A stretch of 8,080 bases of DNA from Lactobacillaceae bacterium UBA639 (GTDB lineage: Bacteria; Bacillota; Bacilli; Lactobacillales; Lactobacillaceae): contig DBOT01000118.1 in the NCBI GenBank assembly GCA_002299975.1, forward strand, positions 1-8,080, given 5' to 3'. Position 1 is the stretch's first letter. Every line of letters starts with the position of its first letter. This document shows, in pieces, positions 1 through 6,259 of this stretch. Below the pieces are notes generated by a model. That model was not told the origin of the DNA. It was given only the letters and a program-made list of their open reading frames with translations, and made no database searches. Position numbers and translations under genes: made by a program.

Positions 1-740
1 TTTAGGGCGTGGTGGTTGACTTGACTGGTACTGAAGCCTAGAACATCCGTAATGATTGGCCGGATGTAGGTATAGAAAGTATATTCAGCAGCCATCAGGG
101 TGATCATCACAATCACCGCTAGAATAATTCGCCGGTCGGTCATCAACCGCAGCTGGCTCTTGATCGATCCGGTGACCTGTTTAGTTCCCCGCGGCACCAA
201 CCAATACAGTCCGGCACCAATGATGATTGTCAGACCCGAAATCACCAGGAAGCTGATGTGCTATGACGAGAGCATGCTGATGGTGGTTCCAATCGGTACC
301 CCAATGATGGTTGCTGTACTGAAACCAGAGAAAACAGCGGCGACCAGCATTGACCGTTTCTCCAGCGGGGCGATCACACTGACGAAGACCAAAATCAGCG
401 AAATGATGGTTCCGGCCACCGCTGCCGTGATGATCCGGGAGACGAAGAGCCAGGGTAAGCTCGGCGCCAGGGCAGTCATGGTGTTGCCCACCCAGAAGAT
501 TGCTAACATGACCATTAGGACCTTGAAGCGGTCGTACTTACTGGTGATCGTAGTCAGGATCGGCGTACAGATCGCGTAGGTGATGGCAAAGATCGTGACC
601 AGGAGGCCCACCGTAGACAGTGAGGCATGGTAACTCTTAGCGATATTCGAAATTACTCCAACCACCATGAATTCGTTGCAGCCGAGCAGGAAAGCCACGA
701 GGACAAAGACGAGGCTTTGCAGACGATACTTGATATTCAA
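1..740 (-). pseudogene. AraJ-type MFS efflux transporter, broken by an in-frame TAG; 3' end beyond window
   Basis: Family members are 12-helix inner-membrane exporters of sugars or drugs (DHA1/AraJ group). The reading frame starts at a TTG (738-740) preceded by AAGAAGGG (complement of 751-758); a TAA directly upstream rules out a longer start. The first 159 residues look intact: helix 1 with a GCNEFMVVG stretch near residues 20-28, a helix 2-3 loop KYDRFK (about 68-73, motif A region), SRIITAAVAG (about 101-110) and an antiporter-type segment GVPIGTTIS (about 147-155). TAG at 261-263 then interrupts the frame. The same frame continues without another stop to the left edge, giving HISFLVISGLTIIIGAG and further hydrophobic segments. 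The stop sits where relatives usually have tryptophan after helix 5, so TGG to TAG is the simplest explanation. As it stands the gene would give only a five-helix fragment. Alternatives are a sequencing error or suppression. The family call is firm; the lesion is seen directly. Confidence 0.85.
261..263 (-). other. Premature amber stop within the MFS gene
   Basis: CTA on the plus strand reads TAG in the frame of the leftmost MFS gene. The codons on both sides encode MFS-like residues (SMLSS before, HISFLV after) with no frame change, so a single substitution restores the whole gene. Confidence 0.85.
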
Positions 741-923
741 TTAATCAAATCCCTTCTTCAAGCAGATTATGCGGTAAGTTTAGTTAAGGCACGTTTTGTT
801 TGCAGGGGACAAAATGGGGAGATGCTTTTAAAACCCCGGAATAATAGACGAACAATCAATAATTCCAGTAACCATTATACAATTATTCATTCGTTGTTAA
901 AACGATTCACTTAAGAGCTAACT
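741..923. other. Leader and intergenic DNA upstream of the broken MFS gene
   Basis: This stretch is richer in A+T than the flanking genes and holds no convincing gene. A 95-codon plus-strand frame (627-914) crosses it, but more than a third of that is antisense to the MFS N-terminus and it has no good ribosome site. A perfect TATAAT -10 (874-879, minus strand) implies a leader of about 125 bases ahead of the TTG start. Within it are a GGGG run and two CCCC runs that could pair weakly. I recognise no riboswitch in it. Confidence 0.5.
874..879 (-). promoter_or_regulatory. Candidate -10 box for the broken MFS gene
   Basis: The minus strand reads TATAAT here. The hexamer 17 bases upstream (TTTTAA) is a poor -35 with three of six matches, so this would be a weak or activator-dependent promoter. 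Transcription would start near 867 and run about 125 bases to the TTG codon. Confidence 0.45.
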
Positions 924-954
924 AAAAGAGCCACCTGTACTGGACAGATGACTC
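924..954 (-). terminator. Rho-independent terminator of the DHA2 exporter gene
   Basis: On the minus strand GAGTCATCTGT and ACAGGTGGCTC pair over 11 positions, two of them G-U, around a five-base loop, followed by TTTTAG. It begins only six bases after the stop codon of the exporter gene. Confidence 0.8.
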
Positions 955-959
955 AAACT

Positions 960-2336
960 TTAATTGGCAGGATGTTCAATCTTGTGGTAGAGCTGGCGAC
1001 TGAGGATCAGTGAGACGATCAGCAGAAGCAGGCAGAGGAGGAAACCAGCTTGGATTCCAAGGTGGGAAGACGGGTTATGGATGATCCCGTTAACGATCCC
1101 GACCATCGCCACAATGAGGGCCGTCCCAAATGAGGCGGCAATTTGCCGGAAGGTGTTAAAACTAGCCACCGCATCAGGGACGATCTCGTTAGGGAGCAAG
1201 GACAGGGCCTGTGTTTGCAGTGGAATCAGCATTGTGACCAGACCAAACTGGCGGACGGTTTGGAAGATGGTGATGATCAGAACAGAACTGTTAGCACCAA
1301 TCATTGCCTGACCAAGGGTTCCGATGATATCGATGATCAGCCCGGTGCCGACCAGTACCCGGATGGGATAGATGTCATAGAAACGACCACTAGTTGTTGA
1401 GAGCAGCCCCGTCAGACAGGCCCCTGGTAGGACGGTCATGGCAGAGACAATGGTGCTCTTACCCAGGACGATCTGAACCAAAAGCGGAATCAGGATGGTG
1501 TTTCCGTACATCGTCGCCGTAATCAACATGTTAATGGTCGTGGCGAGGACGAATTGTTTGTGGTGGAAAATCGACAAGTTGATCAGCTGGTGGTCACTGT
1601 GGCGCTGGGTGAAGTAGAAGAGCACCAGAAAGGTGAGCCCAATCAGGACATAACCACAGACGTTGAAGGAGCCTAGCCGGTTGGTGGAGACGTTGGACAG
1701 TCCCATCAATAGTGACCAGAGCCCAATCGTGATCGTGATCAGCCCAACGGTATTAAAACGGGGCGATTCATTATGCGGAATATAAGGCAGAAAAATGAAT
1801 GATAGCACTAAGACAATCGCCAGGAAGGGAATAATCAGGATAAAAAGGTAGCGCCAGGAGAGGTAGTTTAACAGAACCCCGGAGAGAACTGGGCCGAAGA
1901 TCGGGGCACAGTTAAAGGCCAGCCCAATGACACCCATGATTCGTCCCTTCTTACCGAGATCGGCATAGCGAATTGCCAGCACGTTAACCAGGGGCATCAT
2001 CATCCCGGCACCGATCGCTTGGATCATGCGGGCGATGACGACCATGTTGAAGTTAGGGGCGGTGGCGCCAATGATGGTTCCCACCAGAAAGACACCACAG
2101 AAAAAGATGAAGAGCCAGCGGAACGAGAAGCGTTTGATTAAGTACGAGCTGACTGGAATCATCAAGGCGTTGACCAGCATATAGCCGTTAATTACCCATT
2201 GGACGTGGGCTTCACTGATGCCGAAAACCCGCATGAAGGTTGGCAGGGCAATGTTCATCAGGGTAGAGCAGAGGATTCCGAAGAAAGTCCCGAGCACCAT
2301 GATGATCAGCGCGTGCTGAATACGTTTATTTTGCAT
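960..2336 (-). CDS. DHA2-family (EmrB/QacA/LmrB-like) multidrug MFS exporter
   Basis: This is a complete integral membrane transporter of the major facilitator superfamily, expected to expel drugs or other toxic small molecules using the proton gradient; its substrate is unknown. I chose the ATG at 2334-2336 (458 residues) because AAAGGAG precedes it by 12 bases; an in-frame ATG at 2358-2360 would add eight residues but has no ribosome site. Visible family marks, numbered from the longer start, are NIALPTFM in helix 1 (36-43), WVINGYMLVNALMIP (55-69), an arginine-centred RMIQAIGAGMMMP (111-123), and an antiporter motif C region CAPIFGPVLSGVLL (151-164) followed by LSWRYLF. Hydrophobic segments continue to the C-terminus, compatible with 13-14 helices. 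The acidic residue many DHA2 proteins have just before the helix 1 NxALP motif is absent (CSTLMNIALP). It is divergent from the CopY-like repressor, suggesting control by that protein. Family call is sure; regulation is inference. Confidence 0.88.
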   Translation of the reverse strand: MQNKRIQHALIIMVLGTFFGILCSTLMNIALPTFMRVFGISEAHVQWVINGYMLVNALMIPVSSYLIKRFSFRWLFIFFCGVFLVGTIIGATAPNFNMVVIARMIQAIGAGMMMPLVNVLAIRYADLGKKGRIMGVIGLAFNCAPIFGPVLSGVLLNYLSWRYLFILIIPFLAIVLVLSFIFLPYIPHNESPRFNTVGLITITIGLWSLLMGLSNVSTNRLGSFNVCGYVLIGLTFLVLFYFTQRHSDHQLINLSIFHHKQFVLATTINMLITATMYGNTILIPLLVQIVLGKSTIVSAMTVLPGACLTGLLSTTSGRFYDIYPIRVLVGTGLIIDIIGTLGQAMIGANSSVLIITIFQTVRQFGLVTMLIPLQTQALSLLPNEIVPDAVASFNTFRQIAASFGTALIVAMVGIVNGIIHNPSSHLGIQAGFLLCLLLLIVSLILSRQLYHKIEHPAN

Positions 2337-2348
2337 TAAAATTGTGTT

Positions 2349-2355
2349 CTCCTTT
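2349..2355 (-). promoter_or_regulatory. Ribosome binding site deciding the exporter start
   Basis: AAAGGAG on the minus strand lies inside the longer possible frame and 12 bases before the ATG at 2334-2336. No comparable site precedes the ATG at 2358-2360. The spacing is somewhat long, so the start is likely rather than certain. Confidence 0.6.
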
Positions 2356-2362
2356 GTCATTA

Positions 2363-2377
2363 ATTACACAATGTATT
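2363..2377. promoter_or_regulatory. Degenerate second cop-box-like palindrome
   Basis: ATTACA and TGTATT face each other across three bases (CAA), against two in the canonical cop box. Its centre is about 42 bases, or four helical turns, from the perfect cop box, and it lies close to the start of the exporter gene. Paired cop boxes are known in lactic acid bacteria and Enterococcus hirae. The extra spacer base makes this tentative. Confidence 0.3.
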
Positions 2378-2379
2378 AG

Positions 2380-2407
2380 TTTACCAAGTTCAGGAGGGAA
2401 TTAAAAT
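2380..2407 (+). promoter_or_regulatory. Candidate promoter of the CopY-like repressor gene
   Basis: TTTACC (2380-2385, four of six matches to the -35) and TAAAAT (2402-2407, five of six matches to the -10) are separated by 16 bases. The -10 overlaps the left edge of the cop box, so bound repressor would block polymerase, as expected for autoregulation. Confidence 0.5.
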
Positions 2408-2419
2408 TACAAATGTAAC
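2406..2419. promoter_or_regulatory. Cop box (CopY-type operator)
   Basis: The sequence ATTACA-AA-TGTAAC matches the CopY operator consensus TACAnnTGTA with its flanking bases. It sits 22 bases upstream of the repressor ATG and between the two divergent genes, so it could control either or both. Confidence 0.75.
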
Positions 2420-2441
2420 CGTAACGGAAAGGGGCAGTAAA

Positions 2442-2876
2442 ATGACGAAAGGATTAGAGATTACCCCAGCTGAATGGCAGGTAATGCGCATCGTTTGGAC
2501 ATTAGGTGAGACCACCAGTAACCAGATCATCACCATCCTGCAGCGGAAGGTCGACTGGAAGCCGGCAACGGTGAAGACCCTGCTGCGGCGGTTGGTTGCT
2601 AAAGGCGCGCTTTCGACAACCCGGCAGGGCCGCTCCTTCATCTACCGTCCGCTCGTAGCAGAACAGTCGACGATGAATCAGGTTGCCGACGACCTCTTTA
2701 ATAGTATTTGTGAGCACTGTGTCGGCCAGACCCTCAACCACGTTGTTGACCAGGCGACCCTAAGTCAGGATGATATCAAACGTCTTCAACAAACCCTCAA
2801 AGAGAAAATGGCAACGGCACCCGAAACAGTTCAATGTAACTGTGTCCCAGGTGAGAATGTTCATTGCCAGCATTAA
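2442..2876 (+). CDS. copY: CopY/BlaI-family transcriptional repressor
   Basis: The family are winged-helix repressors that bind TACAnnTGTA operators; CopY proteins release DNA when copper replaces zinc in a C-terminal cysteine hook. The 144-residue length is normal. Residues 1-70 form the winged helix: ITPAEWQVMRIVWTLGETTS, then DWKPATVKTLLRRLVAKGAL (recognition helix) and a wing GRSFIYRPLV. The dimerisation part follows (ATLSQDDIKRLQQTL). The C-terminus has C132-x-C134 in a CNCVPG context like CopY, but the second pair is displaced and altered: C142-x-H144, instead of CxC four residues on. An extra C90-E-H-C93 is present. The start is ATG 2442, with GGAAAGGGG seven bases upstream. No copper ATPase or chaperone gene follows; the gene ends at a terminator and its divergent neighbour is a drug-type exporter. 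Copper sensing is therefore uncertain. Family membership is sure. Confidence 0.88.
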   Translation: MTKGLEITPAEWQVMRIVWTLGETTSNQIITILQRKVDWKPATVKTLLRRLVAKGALSTTRQGRSFIYRPLVAEQSTMNQVADDLFNSICEHCVGQTLNHVVDQATLSQDDIKRLQQTLKEKMATAPETVQCNCVPGENVHCQH

Positions 2877-2878
2877 AA

Positions 2879-2913
2879 AAACGACCCGTTCAGTTTTTCT
2901 GAACGGGTCGTTT
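2879..2913. terminator. Perfect bidirectional terminator between the repressor and CorC-type genes
   Basis: AAACGACCCGTTCAG and its exact complement form a 15-base-pair stem around a five-T loop. The minus strand runs from the stem into seven T residues, a strong terminator for the CorC-type gene whose stop is 13 bases away. On the plus strand the stem follows the repressor stop directly, but with a shorter T run. Confidence 0.9.
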
Positions 2914-2925
2914 AGCTTATTCTAG

Positions 2926-4296
2926 TTACTTTTTCTTATCTTTTTTGTCGTTTTCTTGGTCATCCTTGTCGGCTTTCTTCTTAGGCTTGATGTAGACAAC
3001 CTTGAACTTATTGACATAAGCATTCTGAAGGTCCAGTGGGGTGAAGGAGAAGTTCTCAACTCTAATTGGTTGACCAACCTTCAGATCGTATTGCCGTTCC
3101 AGGAAGAACCCGGTCAGTGTCGTTACTTCTGAATTATCGAATTGCTCGATACTGGTGTGGAAGTAACGTTCAAAGTCGGCTAGTGGCATCTTACCAGATA
3201 CCTCGTAAGTTGGGTTACCCTTACTGTCAGGTTCCTTCTTCTCAATCATGTCTGAGGTAGCGTGATCAATTTCTTCACCAACTGTACCGAACAGCTCTTC
3301 GTAGATATCCTTATCAGTGATGATCCCGGAGGTTCCACCGTATTCATCCTGGACAACCACGATTGGAACCTGCTTCTTCATCATAACCTGCAGGACACTA
3401 GTGATCGGCTCACTCTCGTAGACGATTGGAATCTTCCGCATGATCGTCCGAATTGACTGTTCTGGATTAATTTGACTCTGCCGCATAATATCGTAGGAGA
3501 AGATGTAGCCCAGGATGTGGTCCTTATCGTTATTAGCAACGACTGGGAACCGCGTAAACTTCTTTTCAAAGTAAAGCTTGACGGCATCATCGATGGTGGC
3601 CGTAATGTCAATTACTGACAACTGAGTCCGGTCAATCATGATATCTTCGGCAACCTTATCATTCATCTGGAAGGCCCGCCGCATGAAGAGCACGTCTTCC
3701 TTATCCATTTCCCCAGCTTTTTCGGATTGTTGAGAAAGGGTCATGATTTCGTTCTGTGAGTAAGTATCCTCTTCCGGTTGAACGTTGTAACCCAGCATCT
3801 TGGTAATCTTAGCTGCCACAACGGCAAACAACCAAACGAATGGGTAGAATATCGTGTGGAAGAATTGAACCGGGTGAACAATGGACAAGAGAATCGGCAC
3901 TGGCCGGTCAATCGCCATGTTCTTTGGTACCAGGTCCGTAAAGACGGCGTGGAAGAAGGTAAAAATCAGCACACCAAGAATTGGTGAAATGATTTCCCGC
4001 ACCGTCGCCGGAACCACTGTGATCTTAAGCAGCAGGTCTGTAATGAACTGGTCACCAATCCACCCTAATACCAGGGAGGTCATCGTAACCCCAACCTGGG
4101 CGGTCGAAAGGTATTCATTAAGATTACCGACCATGTGCTCGGCGCGCTTAACCTTGCGTGTCTGCTTGAGCTCCTTCAGCTCGCTCGGCCGAACCTTAAC
4201 GACTGAGTACTCCAGCAGCGTAAACAGCGCCGCCAGCAGTAAAATCAGAATAATAACAATTAGCTTAAACCAATATGAAGACCATAACGCAGCCAT
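2926..4296 (-). CDS. CNNM / CBS-pair / CorC-HlyC domain membrane protein (hemolysin-like)
   Basis: The family sits in the cytoplasmic membrane and is linked to magnesium or other divalent cation export and homeostasis; older annotations say hemolysin. Numbered from an upstream GTG (4309-4311), residues 15-200 form the CNNM domain: hydrophobic segments near 15-38, 72-92, 106-128 and 140-170, with DLVPKNMAID near 126-135. A CBS pair follows at about 223-340, with the typical DEYGGTSGIITDKD at 322-335. A CorC-HlyC domain spans about 365-440, and the tail is lysine-rich (KPKKK to KKDKKK). The first position of the usual GELVPK motif is changed to TDLVPK. I prefer ATG 4294-4296 (456 residues) with AGGTGAG ten bases ahead; the GTG start adds five residues and has only a weak GGA site. 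It stands alone between two divergent or convergent neighbours, so it is monocistronic. The domain call is sure; transport of a given ion is from family knowledge. Confidence 0.92.
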   Translation of the reverse strand: MAALWSSYWFKLIVIILILLLAALFTLLEYSVVKVRPSELKELKQTRKVKRAEHMVGNLNEYLSTAQVGVTMTSLVLGWIGDQFITDLLLKITVVPATVREIISPILGVLIFTFFHAVFTDLVPKNMAIDRPVPILLSIVHPVQFFHTIFYPFVWLFAVVAAKITKMLGYNVQPEEDTYSQNEIMTLSQQSEKAGEMDKEDVLFMRRAFQMNDKVAEDIMIDRTQLSVIDITATIDDAVKLYFEKKFTRFPVVANNDKDHILGYIFSYDIMRQSQINPEQSIRTIMRKIPIVYESEPITSVLQVMMKKQVPIVVVQDEYGGTSGIITDKDIYEELFGTVGEEIDHATSDMIEKKEPDSKGNPTYEVSGKMPLADFERYFHTSIEQFDNSEVTTLTGFFLERQYDLKVGQPIRVENFSFTPLDLQNAYVNKFKVVYIKPKKKADKDDQENDKKDKKK

Positions 4297-4353
4297 ATTT
4301 GATAAACTCACCTATTTCCATAAAATAATTTCCGTAACTATTGTATCAAGTTT

Positions 4354-4380
4354 GTTATAGCCTGACCAACATTTTGTCAA
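4354..4380 (-). promoter_or_regulatory. Candidate promoter of the CorC-type gene
   Basis: The minus strand has a perfect TTGACA (complement of 4375-4380) and TATAAC (complement of 4354-4359, five of six) at a short 15-base spacing. An alternative -10, TACAAT (complement of 4340-4345), pairs with TTGGTC at 18 bases. Either would give a leader of a few tens of bases. Confidence 0.5.
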
Positions 4381-4384
4381 TTCT

Positions 4385-4408
4385 TTTTGCCGCGTTTTTG
4401 CGGTAAAA
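4385..4408. repeat. Inverted repeat in the CorC/AarF divergent intergenic region
   Basis: TTTTGCCGC and GCGGTAAAA form a nine-base-pair stem (one G-T) around six bases. It lies just upstream of the TTGACA box of the CorC-type gene, and its right arm contains TAAAAT, the best -10 candidate for the AarF-type gene. That position suits an operator; it is not followed by a terminator-like T run on either strand. Confidence 0.4.
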
Positions 4409-4432
4409 TCAAAGTAAATATTCAAATCAGTA

Positions 4433-4436
4433 AGGA
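4433..4436 (+). promoter_or_regulatory. Ribosome binding site deciding the AarF-type start
   Basis: AGGA within TAAGGATGA ends eight bases before the ATG at 4445-4447. The ATG at 4436-4438 overlaps this site and so cannot use it; the shorter start is preferred. Confidence 0.7.
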
Positions 4437-4444
4437 TGATCAGC

Positions 4445-6196
4445 ATGAACAATGAGGCCGACATTGAAATTAAGAAGGGGCAACGGCTGCGGGAGATAAT
4501 GCAGGTGATGCGCCGCCACCATTTTCTCAGTAATTTCTACCACCAAAAACACCCGGAAGAGATCTACGCGGCTCTCCAGGAACTTGGCCCGACCTTTATC
4601 AAGATGGGCCAGATTCTGTCGACCCGGCCGGACCTCATCTCACCGGCTTATGTTAAGGCCCTCCGCCAGCTCCAGGACCAGGTTAAGGCCGATCCCTTCA
4701 GCAGTGTCCAACAGACATTTAAGGAGCAGACTGGCCACGACATCAATGAGGTTTTTACCAGTTTCGACAAGCAGCCCTTCGCCTCGGCTTCGATCGGTCA
4801 GGTTCACCATGCCACTTTAAAGGATGGTACTCCGGTGGTGGTTAAGGTCCAACACCCGGCGGTCAGCCAGCTGGTCAATACTGATATCGCCCTGTTACGG
4901 CGGGCAGTCAAACTCCTCCAGTATGTTCCCAGCGAGATGACCGTGGTCAACCTGGATAAGGTCTTGGATGAACTGAGCCGGTCACTTTTGAGTGAGGTCA
5001 ACACAATGAACGAGGTCCACAACGGTGAGGAGTTCTACCGGCTCAATAACGGGGACGACATTATCACGGTTCCTAAAGTTTACACTAAGTATTGTGCACC
5101 GCAGATCCTGGTCAACCAGACGATGGTGGGGAAGAGTGTGCGGCACCTCTTCAAGGAGAACTTTAAGGGACCAGAAACGCCAGAATTGATTGCTAAGCGC
5201 AAGTACATTGCAAACGTTCTGGTTAAGAACTTCATGAAACAGGTTTTTGTTGATCATTTCTTCCACGCGGATCCGCACCCCGGAAATATTCTTATTCATG
5301 AACTTGATCCAGCCAGTCAGGACCAGCCAACGATGAAGACTACTCACCAGCATGAGGTTCAGGTGGGGAACACGAACCTGAGTTATCACCAGGAAGCACC
5401 ATTGCCGCCATACCGGATCGTGTACCTGGATTTTGGTATGATGGGAACCCTGACCCCGGCCATGGCTGACGGGATTGCCAACGTGGTCCTGGCGATCACG
5501 ACCAAGAATGTTCGCCGGATCTCCCAAGCCGTCCTAGCCATCTGTAACCAGACGGGGCCCCTGGACGAACCCGCGTTTACCAAGGAATTGGGCAGTTTCA
5601 TCCGCCCTTACCTGGCGATGGGGGTTGGGGAGATTGACTTCTCGACAATGGTCTACCAGATTGTCCAGCTCTGCCAAAAGAATCACCTACAGATGAAGCC
5701 TGAGGTGACCCTGCTGATCAAGGCCTTTGGAACGTTGGAGAGTACCGTGGCGCGACTTGATCCTGACATTTCGATGATGGAAGTCGCCCGGCCATTCGGT
5801 CTGCAGTACCTCAAGCGCAAGTTCAAGTGGCGTGACAGCCTGGATGACCAGCTGATCAGTCTCGTCACCACAGCACAGGAGACGGCCCACCTGCCGGATC
5901 GAATCAACGCTACCCTAGAGACAATCGCCAATGGGGACACCCAGGTTAATTTTAAGCTCAAGGGACAGGACCGACTGCTCAAACAGATTGAACGAATTAC
6001 CAACCGCTTCCTGATTGTGATCATTCTGGCGGCAGTGATCCTCGGATCCTCAGTAATTGTGGAGGGTAGTAGTCAGCACCCGCACATCTTCCGCCTGGGA
6101 GTTATCGGCTATTCAATTGCGCTAGTAGTGATCATAGCGCTGGTGATAAGCGAACTCAGCCACCGTTGGAAGAACTGGCGGAATAAGAATAAATAA
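4445..6196 (+). CDS. ABC1/UbiB/AarF-family atypical kinase-like membrane protein
   Basis: These proteins have a protein-kinase-like fold and ATPase activity; in quinone-making bacteria they support ubiquinone synthesis. The role in lactobacilli is unclear and may concern lipids or envelope. The protein has 583 residues from ATG 4445. In that numbering the family KxGQ motif is KMGQILSTRPD (53-63), the alanine-rich nucleotide loop is FASASIGQV (112-120), the lysine is in VVVKVQHP (131-138), an E-x-N-x-x-x-E-x-x-N segment lies at 184-193 (relatives usually have Asp in place of the first Asn), HADPHPGN is at 274-281 and DFG at 329-331. Two hydrophobic helices near 522-540 and 550-570 anchor the C-terminus. 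The catalytic and DFG motifs are 48 residues apart, against roughly 13 in typical relatives; the extra loop is rich in Gln, Thr and His. The gene stands alone, divergent from the CorC-type gene. Family is sure; function unknown. Confidence 0.92.
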   Translation: MNNEADIEIKKGQRLREIMQVMRRHHFLSNFYHQKHPEEIYAALQELGPTFIKMGQILSTRPDLISPAYVKALRQLQDQVKADPFSSVQQTFKEQTGHDINEVFTSFDKQPFASASIGQVHHATLKDGTPVVVKVQHPAVSQLVNTDIALLRRAVKLLQYVPSEMTVVNLDKVLDELSRSLLSEVNTMNEVHNGEEFYRLNNGDDIITVPKVYTKYCAPQILVNQTMVGKSVRHLFKENFKGPETPELIAKRKYIANVLVKNFMKQVFVDHFFHADPHPGNILIHELDPASQDQPTMKTTHQHEVQVGNTNLSYHQEAPLPPYRIVYLDFGMMGTLTPAMADGIANVVLAITTKNVRRISQAVLAICNQTGPLDEPAFTKELGSFIRPYLAMGVGEIDFSTMVYQIVQLCQKNHLQMKPEVTLLIKAFGTLESTVARLDPDISMMEVARPFGLQYLKRKFKWRDSLDDQLISLVTTAQETAHLPDRINATLETIANGDTQVNFKLKGQDRLLKQIERITNRFLIVIILAAVILGSSVIVEGSSQHPHIFRLGVIGYSIALVVIIALVISELSHRWKNWRNKNK

Positions 6197-6200
6197 GGCA

Positions 6201-6245
6201 AAGGGCCTGCAGCAAGACACAATCTTGCTACAGACCCTTCTTTTC
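6201..6245 (+). terminator. Terminator after the AarF-type gene
   Basis: AAGGGCCTGCAGCAAGA pairs with TCTTGCTACAGACCCTT through 15 base pairs and two mismatches around a five-base loop, followed by CTTTTC. It starts four bases after the stop codon. Read from the other side it could also slow transcripts of the VOC gene, with a poorer T run. Confidence 0.8.
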
Positions 6246-6259
6246 TGCTATATAGAAAA

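Noticed and set aside
261..263. Programmed read-through or selenocysteine/pyrrolysine recoding of TAG
   Set aside because: The site is an ordinary helix-end Trp position in MFS proteins, there is no recoding structure evident downstream, and these hosts are not known to use such systems.
100..579. Plus-strand open frame of 159 codons
   Set aside because: It lies wholly antisense to the MFS gene, whose minus-strand frame encodes recognisable membrane helices on both sides of the stop; the plus frame does not look like a protein.
627..914. Plus-strand open frame of 95 codons
   Set aside because: About 40% is antisense to the MFS N-terminus, there is no good ribosome site, and the translated protein resembles no family I know; the rest is low-complexity A+T-rich DNA.
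2442..2876. BlaI/MecI beta-lactamase repressor identity
   Set aside because: No blaR-type sensor or beta-lactamase gene is nearby, and the CNCVPG tail and perfect cop box fit CopY better.
3881..4360. Plus-strand open frame of 159 codons
   Set aside because: It is antisense to the CNNM domain of the CorC-type gene and runs across its start and promoter; a shadow frame.
4982..5527. Minus-strand open frame of 181 codons
   Set aside because: It is entirely inside the AarF-type gene, antisense to its HADPHPGN and DFG motifs, and has no ribosome site or family features.
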